Virus record (IMG/VR): IMGVR_UViG_3300042554_000362
Coordinates: 1 to 64,000 of that record
Strand: one strand, 5' to 3'
Origin: a virus
Length of the DNA stretch: 64,000 nucleotides
In this document: piece after piece, positions 20,397 to 31,153 of the stretch
Position numbering within the stretch: the first letter of the stretch is position 1
How the letters are laid out: each line of letters starts with the position of its first letter
Notes under the pieces: generated by a model
What the model was told of the DNA's origin: nothing
The model's input: the letters and a program-made list of their open reading frames with translations, nothing else
Databases searched by the model: none
Translations under genes and position numbers: made by a program

Positions 20397-21101
20397 TTAA
20401 CTCATATACCAAGAAAATATGCTGCTTCCACCACCAGCTGCGGCATTACCAGCTGGACCGGCCGGTCCAGTTGCACCAGTTAATCCAGTGGCACCTGTAG
20501 CTCCTAACCCAGTTGCACCAGTAGCACCCGATCCTGTGGCACCTGTACTGCCTATAGTTCCTTGCGGCCCAGTGGCGCCTGTGGGACCAAAGCCTACACC
20601 GGCCCAGTCGCCGCCAAAATATACACGAAAGTCACCGGTATCTGAATCTAACCATAAGCTACCTTCTGTAGTTCCTGCCGGTATAACATTACTTACCGTA
20701 ACAGTAGCACCACCTGATCCTATAGTGACATTACCGATCTGACTGCCTTCAGGCAATACCACCGAATTATTACTAGCAGTGATTACAGCACCACCTAGAT
20801 TAATACTATTGCCACTCAAGTATAAATCACGCCAACGCAGGCTAGACGATCCTAGGTCATAAGTGACATTGGCACTGGGTATAATACTGCTGCTTACTGA
20901 CGATAAATTAGCACCAGCTCCTGTAGCTCCTGTGGCACCTGGGTTGCCTGTGGCTCCAGATAATCCAGTGGCGCCAGTGGCTCCTGACGCACCACTGCTA
21001 GCAGTGGCTAACCACTTTTGGCCATCCCAAATATAGGTAAACACACCGGTCACAAAGACTTGGTTTACACTGGGATTAGCTGGAAAATTGATAGCTGCCA
21101 T
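20397..21101 (-). CDS. Short collagen-like fibre protein
   Basis: This 234-residue protein consists of the shared N-terminal module (MAAINFPANPSVNQVFV..W), a short G-A-T run, the YDLGSSSLRWRDLYLSGN module, and an [23 protein letters not shown] stretch. A SLWLDSDTGDFRVYFGGDW module, a second G-A-T run (about 170-220) and the ending GGGSSIFSWYMS complete it. It has no glycine-rich head, so it may be a stalk or connector, or a fibre whose tip is supplied by another chain. The LPEGSQIGN stretch recurs in the 2282-residue fibre. AATAAATA lies seven bases before the ATG and there is no Shine-Dalgarno sequence. Confidence 0.82.
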   Translation of the reverse strand: MAAINFPANPSVNQVFVTGVFTYIWDGQKWLATASSGASGATGATGLSGATGNPGATGATGAGANLSSVSSSIIPSANVTYDLGSSSLRWRDLYLSGNSINLGGAVITASNNSVVLPEGSQIGNVTIGSGGATVTVSNVIPAGTTEGSLWLDSDTGDFRVYFGGDWAGVGFGPTGATGPQGTIGSTGATGSGATGATGLGATGATGLTGATGPAGPAGNAAAGGGSSIFSWYMS

Positions 21102-21108
21102 AACTTAG

Positions 21109-21116
21109 TATTTATT
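21109..21116 (-). promoter_or_regulatory. Late promoter-like box AATAAATA
   Basis: Seven of eight bases match TATAAATA. It lies only seven bases before the ATG at 21101, so a transcript starting at the usual distance would have almost no leader. Unlike similar boxes at the adhesin junctions it does not include a stop codon. Confidence 0.45.
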
Positions 21117-21118
21117 GG

Positions 21119-22744
21119 TCAAGTTCTACGTATTCGAGGTCTAGGCCAGGCCGCTCCTGCACTGGGTCTAACGAAAAAGTTCTGTTTAGGCCAAGTATTA
21201 CCAGTACTAGCACGCTCTTCCTTGTAGTACAAGTATCTGTTGGTAGCACCTTGTAAACTGGTTAAATCTGTGTAGCTGCCACCAGTGTCGGTCATTTGTG
21301 CTAATTTAGCGTAGGCCGACAAATATGTACGTGCCGCTGCTTGATTCATAGCAGGATATATTTCTAGAGCACAGGCCAATGCTCCACATACCTGCGGACT
21401 AGCCATACTGGTTCCTGATATTTTACCAATAATATAACTGGCATTTCTGGGATCTGTGGTTCCACCATAACTGGCACTAGTATTAAAACTGCTCATGATG
21501 TTGCTGCCTGGAGCAAACACATCTATTCTAGGACCGCACATGCTGTAGGTTGCCTTGGTTTCGTTTGCAGTAGTACCCACTGCACCTACACAAATAAAGT
21601 TTGGAGCAGAAGCAGGCGAACCACCTTGATGATAGTATACTCCATAGTTTACACCGCCTGATGTCCAAATGAAAAAGTTATTGTAGTCGTTGCCAGTAGG
21701 TAGATCAATTTTAGCTGAGTAATTACTGGCGGCTCCTACCATAATTACACCGTCTGTGATGGCGTCAGCGATATCAGCTTCCATTGCAGTACTACGAGCC
21801 ATAATATAGGCATATCCACCGGTGCTGTATATTCCATAATTTAATAGCTGTGCTTCTGTATAAGGTGCGCCACCTACATAAGCACCACGATAATAGATGT
21901 TGGTAATTAAGGTAATATCTAACTGATATAGTGATCCCCAGCTGTTGTTGGCAATGGTTGGATTACGTCGACCAGTCGCTGGATTTACTGATTTGGAATT
22001 GTGAAACGCTCTAACATAATCAAACACTGTTTGACCATTGTAGTTGTTTGGGTTGGTACCATAGGGGTTGATATTGTAAATATTAGCCTTGCGTGCCCAT
22101 CCTTGTGTGTTTCCACAGGCTGTACCAGCCACATGTGCGCCATGATTATTGTCAGCTTCACCTGTGCCAGTCAGAGGAGTATATACATAAGTTCCTGTAC
22201 CTGCTCCTAGATTATGCTGAAACCAATTGTATTGTATCACACGACTGCCACCTGTGCCATCTGAATTAGCAGCATACTCGGGATGTGCAGGGTTAATATG
22301 CCCATCCACGATTACTACATCTACATTACGTGCTTCAGCGTTTACTGCAATGGTTCCTGACTGATTAGCAGTACTGTCACTACCCCAATTAGATCTTTGT
22401 GCGCCTTCTACACAGCGTAACAAACCCCAGTTTTTATGTGTATTAGTGTTAGTACTGCTTTTATTCCAGGTAGTTTCTGTTTGGGTGTACATGGGCATGA
22501 TTTTAATGCCTAATTCTTCAAACGTTAAACTAACATCTAACACTCTGGGATCTTGTTTAAGCAGTTCGGCTTCCTCGGCAGTAAGCATGTAGTGTGTGTT
22601 TCTACTGTTGCTTCTGCGTAGGTATACACCTACCACACGATCAGGTATATACAAATCTCCACCGGGCGTTTCCATGTCATCGTAGAAAGCATCCAGGTCT
22701 TCATAATTTTTCAGTGTGACTATGTACTCTTTGAGTTCTGCCAT
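21119..22744 (-). CDS. Subtilisin-like serine protease (peptidase family S8), virion-associated
   Basis: The 541-residue protein has the three S8 signature blocks in the right order and spacing. Asp147 lies in VVIVDGH, His201 in NNHGAHVAG and Ser446 in GTSMASP; Asn341 in GAASN is the likely oxyanion residue. Residues 1-80 resemble an inhibitory propeptide (KEYIVTLKNYEDLDAF ... ITSRN-type strand, then LLKQDPRVLDVS). There is no signal peptide, so it would act in the infected cell or ride on the virion. The C-terminal 30 residues (WPKQNFFVRPSAG, WPRPRIRR) look like an attachment tail. Its ATG shares a base with the stop of the collagen-like fibre gene at 22744 (TAATG), which indicates translational coupling. 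It could mature fibre proteins or cut host surface proteins; sequence cannot decide. Confidence 0.9.
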   Translation of the reverse strand: MAELKEYIVTLKNYEDLDAFYDDMETPGGDLYIPDRVVGVYLRRSNSRNTHYMLTAEEAELLKQDPRVLDVSLTFEELGIKIMPMYTQTETTWNKSSTNTNTHKNWGLLRCVEGAQRSNWGSDSTANQSGTIAVNAEARNVDVVIVDGHINPAHPEYAANSDGTGGSRVIQYNWFQHNLGAGTGTYVYTPLTGTGEADNNHGAHVAGTACGNTQGWARKANIYNINPYGTNPNNYNGQTVFDYVRAFHNSKSVNPATGRRNPTIANNSWGSLYQLDITLITNIYYRGAYVGGAPYTEAQLLNYGIYSTGGYAYIMARSTAMEADIADAITDGVIMVGAASNYSAKIDLPTGNDYNNFFIWTSGGVNYGVYYHQGGSPASAPNFICVGAVGTTANETKATYSMCGPRIDVFAPGSNIMSSFNTSASYGGTTDPRNASYIIGKISGTSMASPQVCGALACALEIYPAMNQAAARTYLSAYAKLAQMTDTGGSYTDLTSLQGATNRYLYYKEERASTGNTWPKQNFFVRPSAGAAWPRPRIRRT

Positions 22745-23901
22745 TATTCAACCTGTACCACAGTTAGTGTTACTGTAACAGTGCCGGTGCTGCCACTCTT
22801 ATTAGTTACTGCCATAGGTATATTAGTAGTTGGTGTGGCTTCATTGTTGAACCCAATTGCAGCCGGTGCAATCACAATGGTATTAGCACCTGTGGTAATA
22901 ACTTCGGCAATTACACCGCTGTTGGTGCCAGGATCTGTGTTTTCGGCACGTGCACTATCAGCACTACGACTGGCTTGATCTGTGTAAATTCTAACCCAGC
23001 TAGCTGCGCTGGTTTGTATTTTGTACAGTGCATATCCTTTAAATCCAGTGACATCAAGATTGCCTGTGGCAGCATTGGCCAAACTAGCAGTGGTTCCTGC
23101 TATAGTATTTCGTTGATATCCTGGTCCTGTTGCTCCTGTAGCACCTATGTTACCCGAAATGCCTGTGGCACCAGTTGCACCAGTTGCTCCTATGCCAGTG
23201 GCACCAGTAGATCCTTGTGCGCCTGTTGCGCCTGTTGCTCCATTTACACCAGCAACTCCTGTAGCGCCAGTGGCTCCATTTACACCAGCCACTCCTGTAG
23301 CGCCTGTCGCTCCATTTGTTCCAGATACGCCTGTTGCACCAGTCGCTCCTGTAGCACCAGAGCCGCCACCGCCAACATTGCCAGTTATGGTCAAGTTACC
23401 ACCGTAGCCTGCACCAACAGCAGACACCCATTGGCTACTGTCTATGTCTTCATAGTAGAAAAACAGTGTTCCTACATTGCTGCTCCACCATAATGATCCT
23501 ACATTGGGGTTAGTCGGAGGATTTTCACCAACGCTGATAGTGTATTCTGGACCAGCTGGACCACGTGATCCCACTGGACTAACCCATTGGCTGCTGTCGC
23601 CATCGTTGTAGTAAACGAAAAATTCACCGGTGTCACTGTTGAACCACATGGCTCCTGAACTAGCCGACACTGGTGCAAGATTACTAACTGTGATACTGGC
23701 GCCACCGCTTTGAAATGGTGAGCCATTGGCAAAGTAATAACTGCCTGCATATACATTGGCAGCATGTACATTGCCAGCGATACCAGCACCACCAGCTACT
23801 CGTAGTGCACCAGTGCTGGTACTGGTAGACACAGAGGTATTGCTGACAAAGAATGCCGCATTAGAATCTAAACCTCTAGTATCAAACCTACGAATTGCCA
23901 T
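22744..23901 (-). CDS. Collagen-like tail fibre protein with beta-rich C-terminal domain
   Basis: This 385-residue protein has an N-terminal part ([17 protein letters not shown], then [24 protein letters not shown]) built of segments also found in the 2282-residue fibre. Two [22 protein letters not shown]-type modules follow. Next are about 90 residues of G-A-T collagen-like triplets and a C-terminal domain ([37 protein letters not shown]...[10 protein letters not shown]). From memory, that C-terminal domain type recurs on fibres of aquatic T4-like phages. AAAGGT before the ATG is a usable ribosome binding site. The stop codon overlaps the start of the protease gene, so the two products are made in linked amounts and may be physical partners (inference). 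Confidence 0.85.
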   Translation of the reverse strand: MAIRRFDTRGLDSNAAFFVSNTSVSTSTSTGALRVAGGAGIAGNVHAANVYAGSYYFANGSPFQSGGASITVSNLAPVSASSGAMWFNSDTGEFFVYYNDGDSSQWVSPVGSRGPAGPEYTISVGENPPTNPNVGSLWWSSNVGTLFFYYEDIDSSQWVSAVGAGYGGNLTITGNVGGGGSGATGATGATGVSGTNGATGATGVAGVNGATGATGVAGVNGATGATGAQGSTGATGIGATGATGATGISGNIGATGATGPGYQRNTIAGTTASLANAATGNLDVTGFKGYALYKIQTSAASWVRIYTDQASRSADSARAENTDPGTNSGVIAEVITTGANTIVIAPAAIGFNNEATPTTNIPMAVTNKSGSTGTVTVTLTVVQVE

Positions 23902-23904
23902 GTA

Positions 23905-26900
23905 TTAAACCTTTACATAAGTCTTTTGTAACTTCACTGTATTACCTGAACTGACACCTGTTCCCCACAGAGTCACTGTATTACTTACTATATTTGCATC
24001 AAAAGTCATTAGCACATTGGCACCTGTGTATACAGTGGCATAGGTTACCAATTGTGCTGTGGTTCCATTGTGTACCAACATGGCTTCAGTGGCCTGATAA
24101 CTGGTATTACCTGTTACACTGATCACATATTTGGCTGTTCTATACACATTGGCACCAAAACTGTCTATGGCCACTGGTGCTGTGTTAACCGAAGTTGGAG
24201 TAACAGCATCAGCTACTATACTGGCCACTGTAACATTGTCACGCAGTGTGTTATTGAAACTTTGAATTACAATGTCAGCATTGGCATCTGGTACAGCATT
24301 AGCACCAATAAATGTCAGTGTGGTGCCAGAAATTGAGAAATCTACATCAGGAATTTGATAAATGCCATCAACAAACACTACCATGCTGGTACTGCTTACA
24401 GTAGCACCCGACATAGTGTAAGCAGTTTGTACTCCGTTGCCGGTAAATCTATCTACAAATCCAGCTGAACTGCTGTAATTACCAAATGTGCGTACACCAA
24501 TTACCGAACTAGCCACAGGTGCTGCTAGGAAAGTTAGTATGTTACCAGACAGTGTATAGTTTGTACCTGGCCTTTGTAGCACTGTGTCTACAGTAACCAA
24601 CAAATCTGTAGCAGCATTTACATTGGCACTAAGTGTAAACTGTGTTTGACTGCCATTGGCTGTAAATGTATCATTGATAACTGGCGTTCCAAATCCAACA
24701 CTGGCATTTGATATATTGTATATGGTGTTATAAGTATTGCCACTGCCTGAACCAGTGGCAGTTACAGTAACAGTGATATTGCTGCCAACATTGCTAGCAG
24801 TGATTCCTGCACCAACAAAATTAATACTGGTTACTGCTGTGGTTAATACATTGCCTTCATCGGATATAATAATATTAGCTGCACCACCACCAGCTGGTCC
24901 AGTTGCACCTTGAGGCCCGGTAGCCCCTGTTGCGCCAATACCAGTGGCTCCAGTAGCTCCAATATTACCCGAAATTCCTGTGGAACCCGTGGCTCCAACA
25001 TTACCAGTTAGTCCAGTGGCTCCTAATCCTGTAGCTCCGGTAGCTCCTGCTGGTCCTGTGGGTCCAGTGGCACCTTGTGGACCGATTTGACCACCAATTC
25101 CGGCCCAAGCCGTGCTATAATACACCAATAAGTCGCCGGTATCTGTGTCAAACCAAAGTGAACCATCAGAAGGTGTACTTGGTGCTGTATTACTGGTAAC
25201 AATACTGGCTCCACCTGAACCGATTACAGTATTACCAACTTGACTACCGGGTGGTAGTACAATGGTATTTCCAGTACTGGTGATTGTGGCACCACCTAAG
25301 TAGATACTGTTACCACTTAGGTAAATGTCGCGCCAACGAAGTGAGTTGGTTCCTAGATCGTATGTTACATTTGCACTGGGTATAATACTTTGAGCAACTG
25401 CTGCTAAATTACTACTAGCGCCAGTAGCTCCTTGCGGTCCAGTGGCACCTGTTGAGCCTATATTACCTGCTATACCAGTGGCACCAGTTGCACCTAATCC
25501 TGTGGCTCCTGTTGCTCCTTGTGTTCCTGCTGTACCTGCCGGGCCAGTAGCTCCCGTTGCCCCATCAGCACCGGCTACACCTGTAGCACCTGTAGCTCCA
25601 TTTATGCCTGCTACGCCTGTAGCACCAGTAGACCCAACTAAGCCTGTGGCACCAGTGGATCCTGCTGCTCCAGCAACTCCAGTGGCTCCTGTGCTACCTT
25701 GCGGACCAGTAGCTCCTGTTGCGCCTGCTGGCCCTGTGTTAGCAAATGGCGCACCATTGGCAAAATAATAATTGTTACTGTAAATTCCAGAATTGGCAAT
25801 AAAGTTAGCTGCTCTGACATTACCAACCGAATCAATGCCAGCTACTGTGATAAAATCGTTACCGCTAAGAGTAGTACTAGCACCACCAACTTCAACCCAG
25901 GAATTACTAAACAGCACAGCCAATTTGGCATTATCAGAGTCTAACCATAAATCACCAGGATTGGCTCCTGCTGGTGCAGTGGCACTGATTGTAACACTAG
26001 CACCACCCGCTGCGGTATTACTGCTGGTAATGGCATGTTGTACTACAATTTCTGTATTGGCTTCTAGTACTTCGCTGAAACTGATCCAGCTAGTATTAGC
26101 TGTAAAGTTAACTTCTGGAACTTGGTAAATGCCGTTAACGTGTACTATCAGCTGATTAGCGGTGAATATGTTGCCTTGGAAATCAAAACTGGTATTAACA
26201 CCATCAGCTAGGATAACTCTACTAAAACTGAATAAATTGCCTGGTGTTCCGCTTCCGGTTCCTGTGGCATTTACAATAACTGTGATATTACCGTCTGAAC
26301 CCGATGCAGAGATACCTGGTCCTACAAAATTAATACTGCTTAGTGACCCGGTGACTTGTGCGCCTTCATCGTAGACAATGATATTAGCTGATCCACCACT
26401 ACCCGCAGGACCAGCTGGTCCTGTAGCACCTTGTGGGCCAGTAGCACCTGTTGAACCCGAACCTGTGGCTCCTGTGGGACCTGTTGATCCTGTAGCGCCT
26501 GCTACACCTGTAGCACCCGTTGAACCTGAACCAGTAGCTCCCACTGGTCCTGTAAATCCTGTACTACCGCGAACACCAGTGGCGCCCGCCGGTCCAGTTG
26601 CTCCGGTAGCGCCTGTTAAACCTTGTACACCAGTGGCACCTGTGCCACCGTTAGCTCCAGCCTGACCTGTGGCTCCTGTAGCACCACCTGGGTCGCCTTG
26701 TGGACCGGTAGCGCCTGTACTTCCTGGAACTCCAGTAAAACCAGTGGCACCACGTGGTCCAGTTGCTCCTGTTGATCCTAAACCACCAGTTGCTCCTGTA
26801 GCACCGCCTGGATCACCTTGTGGTCCTTGTGACCCTGCAGGCCCAGTTGCGCCAGTTGCTCCCGGAGGTCCGTTTAATCCCAATGGTCCTGTAGCACCAG

Positions 26901-29900
26901 TGTCGCCTTGTGGTCCTGTAGCACCAGTAGCACCCCCAGGATCACCAGCTGGTCCAGGTATACCAGTGGCACCTGTGCTACCACGGAATCCTCGTTCACC
27001 AGTGGCACCAACGGGTCCGCTTGCCCCTAATGGGCCTGTGGCTCCTGTGGCTCCACCCGGATCCCCAGTTTCGCCCTGTGGGCCTGTGGCACCAGTCGCT
27101 CCGAATCCTGTGGCACCAGTGGCACCTATAACACCAGTAGCTCCTGCAGGACCTGATAAGCCTGTGGCTCCCGTTGCACCTGTGGCACCACCAGGATCTC
27201 CTGTGTCACCTTTGGGACCTGCTACACCAGTAGCACCAGTGGCACCACCCGGAGAACCTGCTGGACCACTGGGTCCAGTAGCACCTGTGGCTCCATCTGG
27301 TCCCGGTGTTCCTGGGGGACCTTCTGCTCCTGTGGCACCTGTGGCGCCTGATCCTGTGGCACCCGTAGCTCCCGCTTGACCTGTTTCACCGTCACTGCCT
27401 GGTTCACCAGCTGGACCTTGAATACCAGTAGCACCTGTAGCACCTAGTCCTGTAGCACCTGTAGCACCTACAGCGGCTACCGCGCCTTCTAAGTTAACTT
27501 CCCATACATCATAAGTGCCTGACCCAAATACTGTGTAAACATTGGCCTGCATGGCACCAGTCACTGGACTGTAACTGATGGTGCGACCAATCATGTATTG
27601 TGTTATGCTGTTGGCAACTACAATTTCTTGAGCAGTGGTATAGCTTAGATTAGCTCCAACTGTAAATGTTTTAACACCAGTACCAATGGTTAACGAATTA
27701 GATGTGGTAGTTTGATAAGTATCGCCCTTGGGACCAGTACTACCTGTACTACCTTGCAATCCTACATTACCTTGTGCCCCAGTGGCACCCATTGGTCCTG
27801 TGCTACCAGTGGCACCCGAAGCACCTATACCAGTAGCACCAGTTGATCCAGTAGCACCTAAGCTACCAGTGGCACCTGTTGCGCCCGATGCTCCAATACC
27901 AGTAGCACCTGTACTGCCCAATGGTCCAGTAGCACCTGTTGCGCCTGTGGCTCCCGATGCTCCAGTGGCTCCTGAAGCACCTTGTTCACCCGTGAGTCCA
28001 ATTTGTCCTGTAGCACCTGTGGCACCTAAACTACCCGTGGCTCCTGTTAAACCAATGGGCCCTGTGGCTCCTACTGGTCCAGCTACTTCTGTAGTGATAT
28101 CTAACCAAAACTGATCTGTGCCACTGTTGATATAAATGTATAATATGTCAGTGCTAGTATCATACCACTGATCACCAGCACTAGGCGATACTGGTGCTGT
28201 ATTGCTCTGCGTAAATCCGCCACCGCCGCTGACAAATGGCGTGCCGTTGGAGAAAAAGTAAGCATTGGCATAGACATTGGCAAAAGTTGGATTGGAGTTA
28301 ACGCTGAATGTTATGCTTTGATATGGTGTAGCATTGGCATTACTGGTAATAGTAATGTTATTGCCTGACAGTATGCTAACATGATCTAGCCCAGTGGCGA
28401 CCAGCGTATCGCTGCCGTCAACTTCCCAGTACTTAAATGTACTGTTCATGGCAATCTTTACATTGCCGTTACCTTGATTAATTACGTCAAAGCCAGATTC
28501 TTCATCAAAATTAATGGTAGTAACATTGGCTACTGTGACATTAGGTGCTGCATTGCCAATGTACAAACTCTGAATAGTAACTGCTGACGGCCCAGCTGGC
28601 CCAGTGGCACCTTGCTCACCTTTGTCACCAGTTCTAGCAAATGTTACTATAACATTTTCATCATTGGTAAATGACGTTACTGAACCACTTACATAAGCGC
28701 AGTTTACAGTAAAATAACCAGATTGTTCAACAGCATCACTAATAGTATAAAGCGCAAATCTGCTGTTGTCTTGATAAGCACTGATTTTAAAATGACCCTT
28801 GATGGTGCTGGTACTGTCATCAATGGTACGCAAATATGCCTGTATGTCAAAGGGACCGGATTGTTCATCGTCAACATACAGTGTGGTAGCAGTGGTAATG
28901 TTATTAGCGTTAAACTTGACATAACCACTGGTTGGATCAAAATCTTGTGTGTCAGTAGAGAACTTGTACTGGAAGGTAGCTCCACCAAATCCACCTGATG
29001 GTCCGCTTGCACCAGTGGCACCTACGCCGCCGGTAGCACCTGTACTACCTTGTATGCCTCGTAGGCCTGTAGCTCCAGTGGCTCCAATTACACCGGTCGC
29101 ACCCGTAGCTCCTGCATCACCGGTGTCCCCAGTGGCACCCTGACTCCCAGTAGCACCTTGTGGTCCACTGGCGCCTGTAGCTCCTGCTCCAGTGGCGCCT
29201 TGTGGTCCTGTTGAACCAGTAGCACCTTGAGTTCCGCCCGCACCAACAGGGCCTTGTGGTCCTGTTGATCCAGTAGAACCTTGTTCACCTCGAGGACCAG
29301 TGGATCCACGTGGTCCTGTAGCACCTTGTTGCCCTATACCAGCAGGACCCGTGGCACCTGTTGCACCACCTGGTGATCCTGCAGGTCCAGTAGCACCTGT
29401 AGCACCTGCTCCAGTAGCACCTGTAGCGCCTAAATCACCTTGTATACCCTGAGGTCCTTGTGGGCCTGTAGCACCAATACCTGTTGCACCAGTGGCACCA
29501 ATACCACCTTGAGGACCAACTGGTCCTATACCACCGGTCGCTCCTGTACTACCTGCAGGCCCTGCAGGACCTAATGGTCCTGTAGCACCGCTAGCGCCTG
29601 TGGAACCTGTGGGGCCACCAATACCAGTGGCACCTGTAGCACCAGTGGTTCCTAACGGACCTTGTGGACCAACCGGTCCTATACCACCTGTGGCTCCTGT
29701 ACTACCTAACGGACCTTGTGGTCCCACTGAACCAGTTGCGCCACTAGCACCAGTTGCGCCAGTAGGCCCTATTTGTCCTGTGGCACCTGTGGCACCTGTG
29801 GTACCAATGGGTCCTTGGGGACCAACTAAACCTGTTAAACCAGTGGCACCTGTGCTACCTTGTACCCCGGCAAGACCTTGTACACCTGTGGCACCAGTTC

Positions 29901-30753
29901 CACCTGCAGCTCCTACTGGTCCAGTTAAACCAATTGGGCCTGTGGCTCCTGACGCTCCTACTGGACCACTGGCACCTTGTTGGCCAGTGGCACCTTGTAT
30001 ACCAGTTGCACCAGTTAGGCCAATTGGACCAGTAGCCCCCGAACTAGACCATGGAGCACCATTGGCAAAATAATAATTATCTGAATAAACTCTAGCTACA
30101 TGTACATTACCACTGACTCCTACACCGCCGGTGATTCTAAACGCACCCGAACTGGTATTTGTGCTGTCCTGTCCCGAAGTAATCAGTACATTGCCAATCT
30201 CCAGTGTGCCCGGAGTACCTGTTACTTGTCCAGCATTAACCGTGGCATTGGTTAAAAATACCAGTCTACCAGTTTGGTTATCCCAACCAATAAAGGCAGC
30301 ACTGGCTGCGCCGGATTTATAATAGTATAAGCGAATACCAAGATCTTGGCCATCATCTACTGTGGGTGCACCACCACCAGCAGCGGTGTGTAGATCAAAC
30401 AGTGCATTGGTAAGATAGGTATTACTGGTAGATACTGTAGTGGTGTTACCCAACAGTGCTAGATTGCCAGTAACAGTGAGATTTACAGCAGTTAGGTTCT
30501 GTTGTACGCCAATTTGTGTGATTAAGGGTTGGCTAGCAGTGCCGATAGTACCAAATACAGTAGTGGCCGCTATGTTGCCTGCATTGATGTTTCCAGTTAC
30601 TCCTAGTCCACCACGTACTTGTAGTTGACCGGTAGTGGTGCTAACACTGGCTGCATTGCCAGTTATGGTAAGTGGAGTACCTAGTACTGTGTTGGTAAGA
30701 TTGCTAGCACTGAAGCTAGACAGTACAGCAGGCTGGCGTAGATACCTAAGCAT
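23905..30753 (-). CDS. Giant collagen-like long tail fibre protein
   Basis: At 2282 residues this is the longest product in the window. Residues 1-240 form a non-repetitive head ([45 protein letters not shown]). At least five blocks of Gly-X-Y triplets follow, dominated by G-A-T and G-P-Q, and separated by folded insertions. One insertion (about residues 580-690) has no glycine repeats; another has the fibre segment [16 protein letters not shown]. The last 300 residues contain two further copies of that motif ([14 protein letters not shown] and [14 protein letters not shown]) and a beta-rich tip ending KLQKTYVKV. Long Gly-X-Y shafts broken by globular knobs are typical of trimeric phage fibres. 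Codons for the repeated residues vary, so the repeats are kept by selection on the protein. No Shine-Dalgarno sequence is evident. Confidence 0.88.
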   Translation of the reverse strand: MLRYLRQPAVLSSFSASNLTNTVLGTPLTITGNAASVSTTTGQLQVRGGLGVTGNINAGNIAATTVFGTIGTASQPLITQIGVQQNLTAVNLTVTGNLALLGNTTTVSTSNTYLTNALFDLHTAAGGGAPTVDDGQDLGIRLYYYKSGAASAAFIGWDNQTGRLVFLTNATVNAGQVTGTPGTLEIGNVLITSGQDSTNTSSGAFRITGGVGVSGNVHVARVYSDNYYFANGAPWSSSGATGPIGLTGATGIQGATGQQGASGPVGASGATGPIGLTGPVGAAGGTGATGVQGLAGVQGSTGATGLTGLVGPQGPIGTTGATGATGQIGPTGATGASGATGSVGPQGPLGSTGATGGIGPVGPQGPLGTTGATGATGIGGPTGSTGASGATGPLGPAGPAGSTGATGGIGPVGPQGGIGATGATGIGATGPQGPQGIQGDLGATGATGAGATGATGPAGSPGGATGATGPAGIGQQGATGPRGSTGPRGEQGSTGSTGPQGPVGAGGTQGATGSTGPQGATGAGATGASGPQGATGSQGATGDTGDAGATGATGVIGATGATGLRGIQGSTGATGGVGATGASGPSGGFGGATFQYKFSTDTQDFDPTSGYVKFNANNITTATTLYVDDEQSGPFDIQAYLRTIDDSTSTIKGHFKISAYQDNSRFALYTISDAVEQSGYFTVNCAYVSGSVTSFTNDENVIVTFARTGDKGEQGATGPAGPSAVTIQSLYIGNAAPNVTVANVTTINFDEESGFDVINQGNGNVKIAMNSTFKYWEVDGSDTLVATGLDHVSILSGNNITITSNANATPYQSITFSVNSNPTFANVYANAYFFSNGTPFVSGGGGFTQSNTAPVSPSAGDQWYDTSTDILYIYINSGTDQFWLDITTEVAGPVGATGPIGLTGATGSLGATGATGQIGLTGEQGASGATGASGATGATGATGPLGSTGATGIGASGATGATGSLGATGSTGATGIGASGATGSTGPMGATGAQGNVGLQGSTGSTGPKGDTYQTTTSNSLTIGTGVKTFTVGANLSYTTAQEIVVANSITQYMIGRTISYSPVTGAMQANVYTVFGSGTYDVWEVNLEGAVAAVGATGATGLGATGATGIQGPAGEPGSDGETGQAGATGATGSGATGATGAEGPPGTPGPDGATGATGPSGPAGSPGGATGATGVAGPKGDTGDPGGATGATGATGLSGPAGATGVIGATGATGFGATGATGPQGETGDPGGATGATGPLGASGPVGATGERGFRGSTGATGIPGPAGDPGGATGATGPQGDTGATGPLGLNGPPGATGATGPAGSQGPQGDPGGATGATGGLGSTGATGPRGATGFTGVPGSTGATGPQGDPGGATGATGQAGANGGTGATGVQGLTGATGATGPAGATGVRGSTGFTGPVGATGSGSTGATGVAGATGSTGPTGATGSGSTGATGPQGATGPAGPAGSGGSANIIVYDEGAQVTGSLSSINFVGPGISASGSDGNITVIVNATGTGSGTPGNLFSFSRVILADGVNTSFDFQGNIFTANQLIVHVNGIYQVPEVNFTANTSWISFSEVLEANTEIVVQHAITSSNTAAGGASVTISATAPAGANPGDLWLDSDNAKLAVLFSNSWVEVGGASTTLSGNDFITVAGIDSVGNVRAANFIANSGIYSNNYYFANGAPFANTGPAGATGATGPQGSTGATGVAGAAGSTGATGLVGSTGATGVAGINGATGATGVAGADGATGATGPAGTAGTQGATGATGLGATGATGIAGNIGSTGATGPQGATGASSNLAAVAQSIIPSANVTYDLGTNSLRWRDIYLSGNSIYLGGATITSTGNTIVLPPGSQVGNTVIGSGGASIVTSNTAPSTPSDGSLWFDTDTGDLLVYYSTAWAGIGGQIGPQGATGPTGPAGATGATGLGATGLTGNVGATGSTGISGNIGATGATGIGATGATGPQGATGPAGGGAANIIISDEGNVLTTAVTSINFVGAGITASNVGSNITVTVTATGSGSGNTYNTIYNISNASVGFGTPVINDTFTANGSQTQFTLSANVNAATDLLVTVDTVLQRPGTNYTLSGNILTFLAAPVASSVIGVRTFGNYSSSAGFVDRFTGNGVQTAYTMSGATVSSTSMVVFVDGIYQIPDVDFSISGTTLTFIGANAVPDANADIVIQSFNNTLRDNVTVASIVADAVTPTSVNTAPVAIDSFGANVYRTAKYVISVTGNTSYQATEAMLVHNGTTAQLVTYATVYTGANVLMTFDANIVSNTVTLWGTGVSSGNTVKLQKTYVKV
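24880..30055 (-). repeat. Blocks of collagen-like Gly-X-Y repeats in the giant fibre gene
   Basis: Five main blocks of nine-base units encoding Gly-X-Y lie at about 28980-30050, 27730-28085, 26400-27480, 25430-25740 and 24890-25075. G-A-T, G-P-Q, G-S-T and G-P-I triplets dominate. The nucleotide repeat is imperfect because codons vary. Recombination between blocks could change the length of the fibre shaft. Confidence 0.85.
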
Positions 30754-30759
30754 GTTGGA

Positions 30760-31116
30760 TTAGCTCATTACCTCATAACTGAGTAGGTATTGTAATATAC
30801 CTGCTTGGCTAGCTGATATTCTTAGGCTGTCCCCTTCTTCTAAATAGATTCCGGTGTCTTTACCAATAGCCACTGTGCTGGCACCAATGGGCACAGGCAA
30901 GTTATATAATATCTTATAACTAACGCCACCACGATATAGATCTATGGTAGCTGTGGCATCAGCAGCACCTAAATTGGTAATAAACAAGGTGTTAATACGA
31001 TATACTTCAGAACTGTTCAGCGCATTAGATGCAATGGCCAGTGGGGTAGCTGTTATCCACTCTCCTACAGATTTGCCAGTGATTGATGATGCGCTAATTA
31101 AATTCGGTGCGGCCAT
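30760..31116 (-). CDS. Small structural protein of unknown role, resembling the protein at 44193-44516
   Basis: The 118-residue product has alternating hydrophobic residues typical of a beta sandwich: RINTLFITNLGAADATATI, ILYNLPVPIGASTVAIG, then DTGIYLEEGDSLRISAS and LLSYEVMS. The same order of elements occurs in the 107-residue protein at 44193-44516 (TTMYFCNSGNVTAYISVY, IPICHHDTYVVEHEKLALDNGDAICA, VRVVATVSSYGV), so the two look like distant paralogues. It sits just before the giant fibre gene in the transcript. CATAAATA, 25 bases before the ATG, is a good late promoter match and may drive the fibre genes. It could be a fibre attachment collar or a small cap; unproven. Confidence 0.8.
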   Translation of the reverse strand: MAAPNLISASSITGKSVGEWITATPLAIASNALNSSEVYRINTLFITNLGAADATATIDLYRGGVSYKILYNLPVPIGASTVAIGKDTGIYLEEGDSLRISASQAGILQYLLSYEVMS

Positions 31117-31140
31117 ACCAGATCCAGTACAATAATATTG

Positions 31141-31148
31141 TATTTATG
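31141..31148 (-). promoter_or_regulatory. Late promoter-like box CATAAATA
   Basis: Seven of eight bases match the T4 late consensus. The position, 25 bases before the ATG of the gene at 30760-31116, equals that of the perfect box upstream of gp20. It could start transcription of the small protein and the giant fibre gene. Confidence 0.6.
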
Positions 31149-31153
31149 GTATG

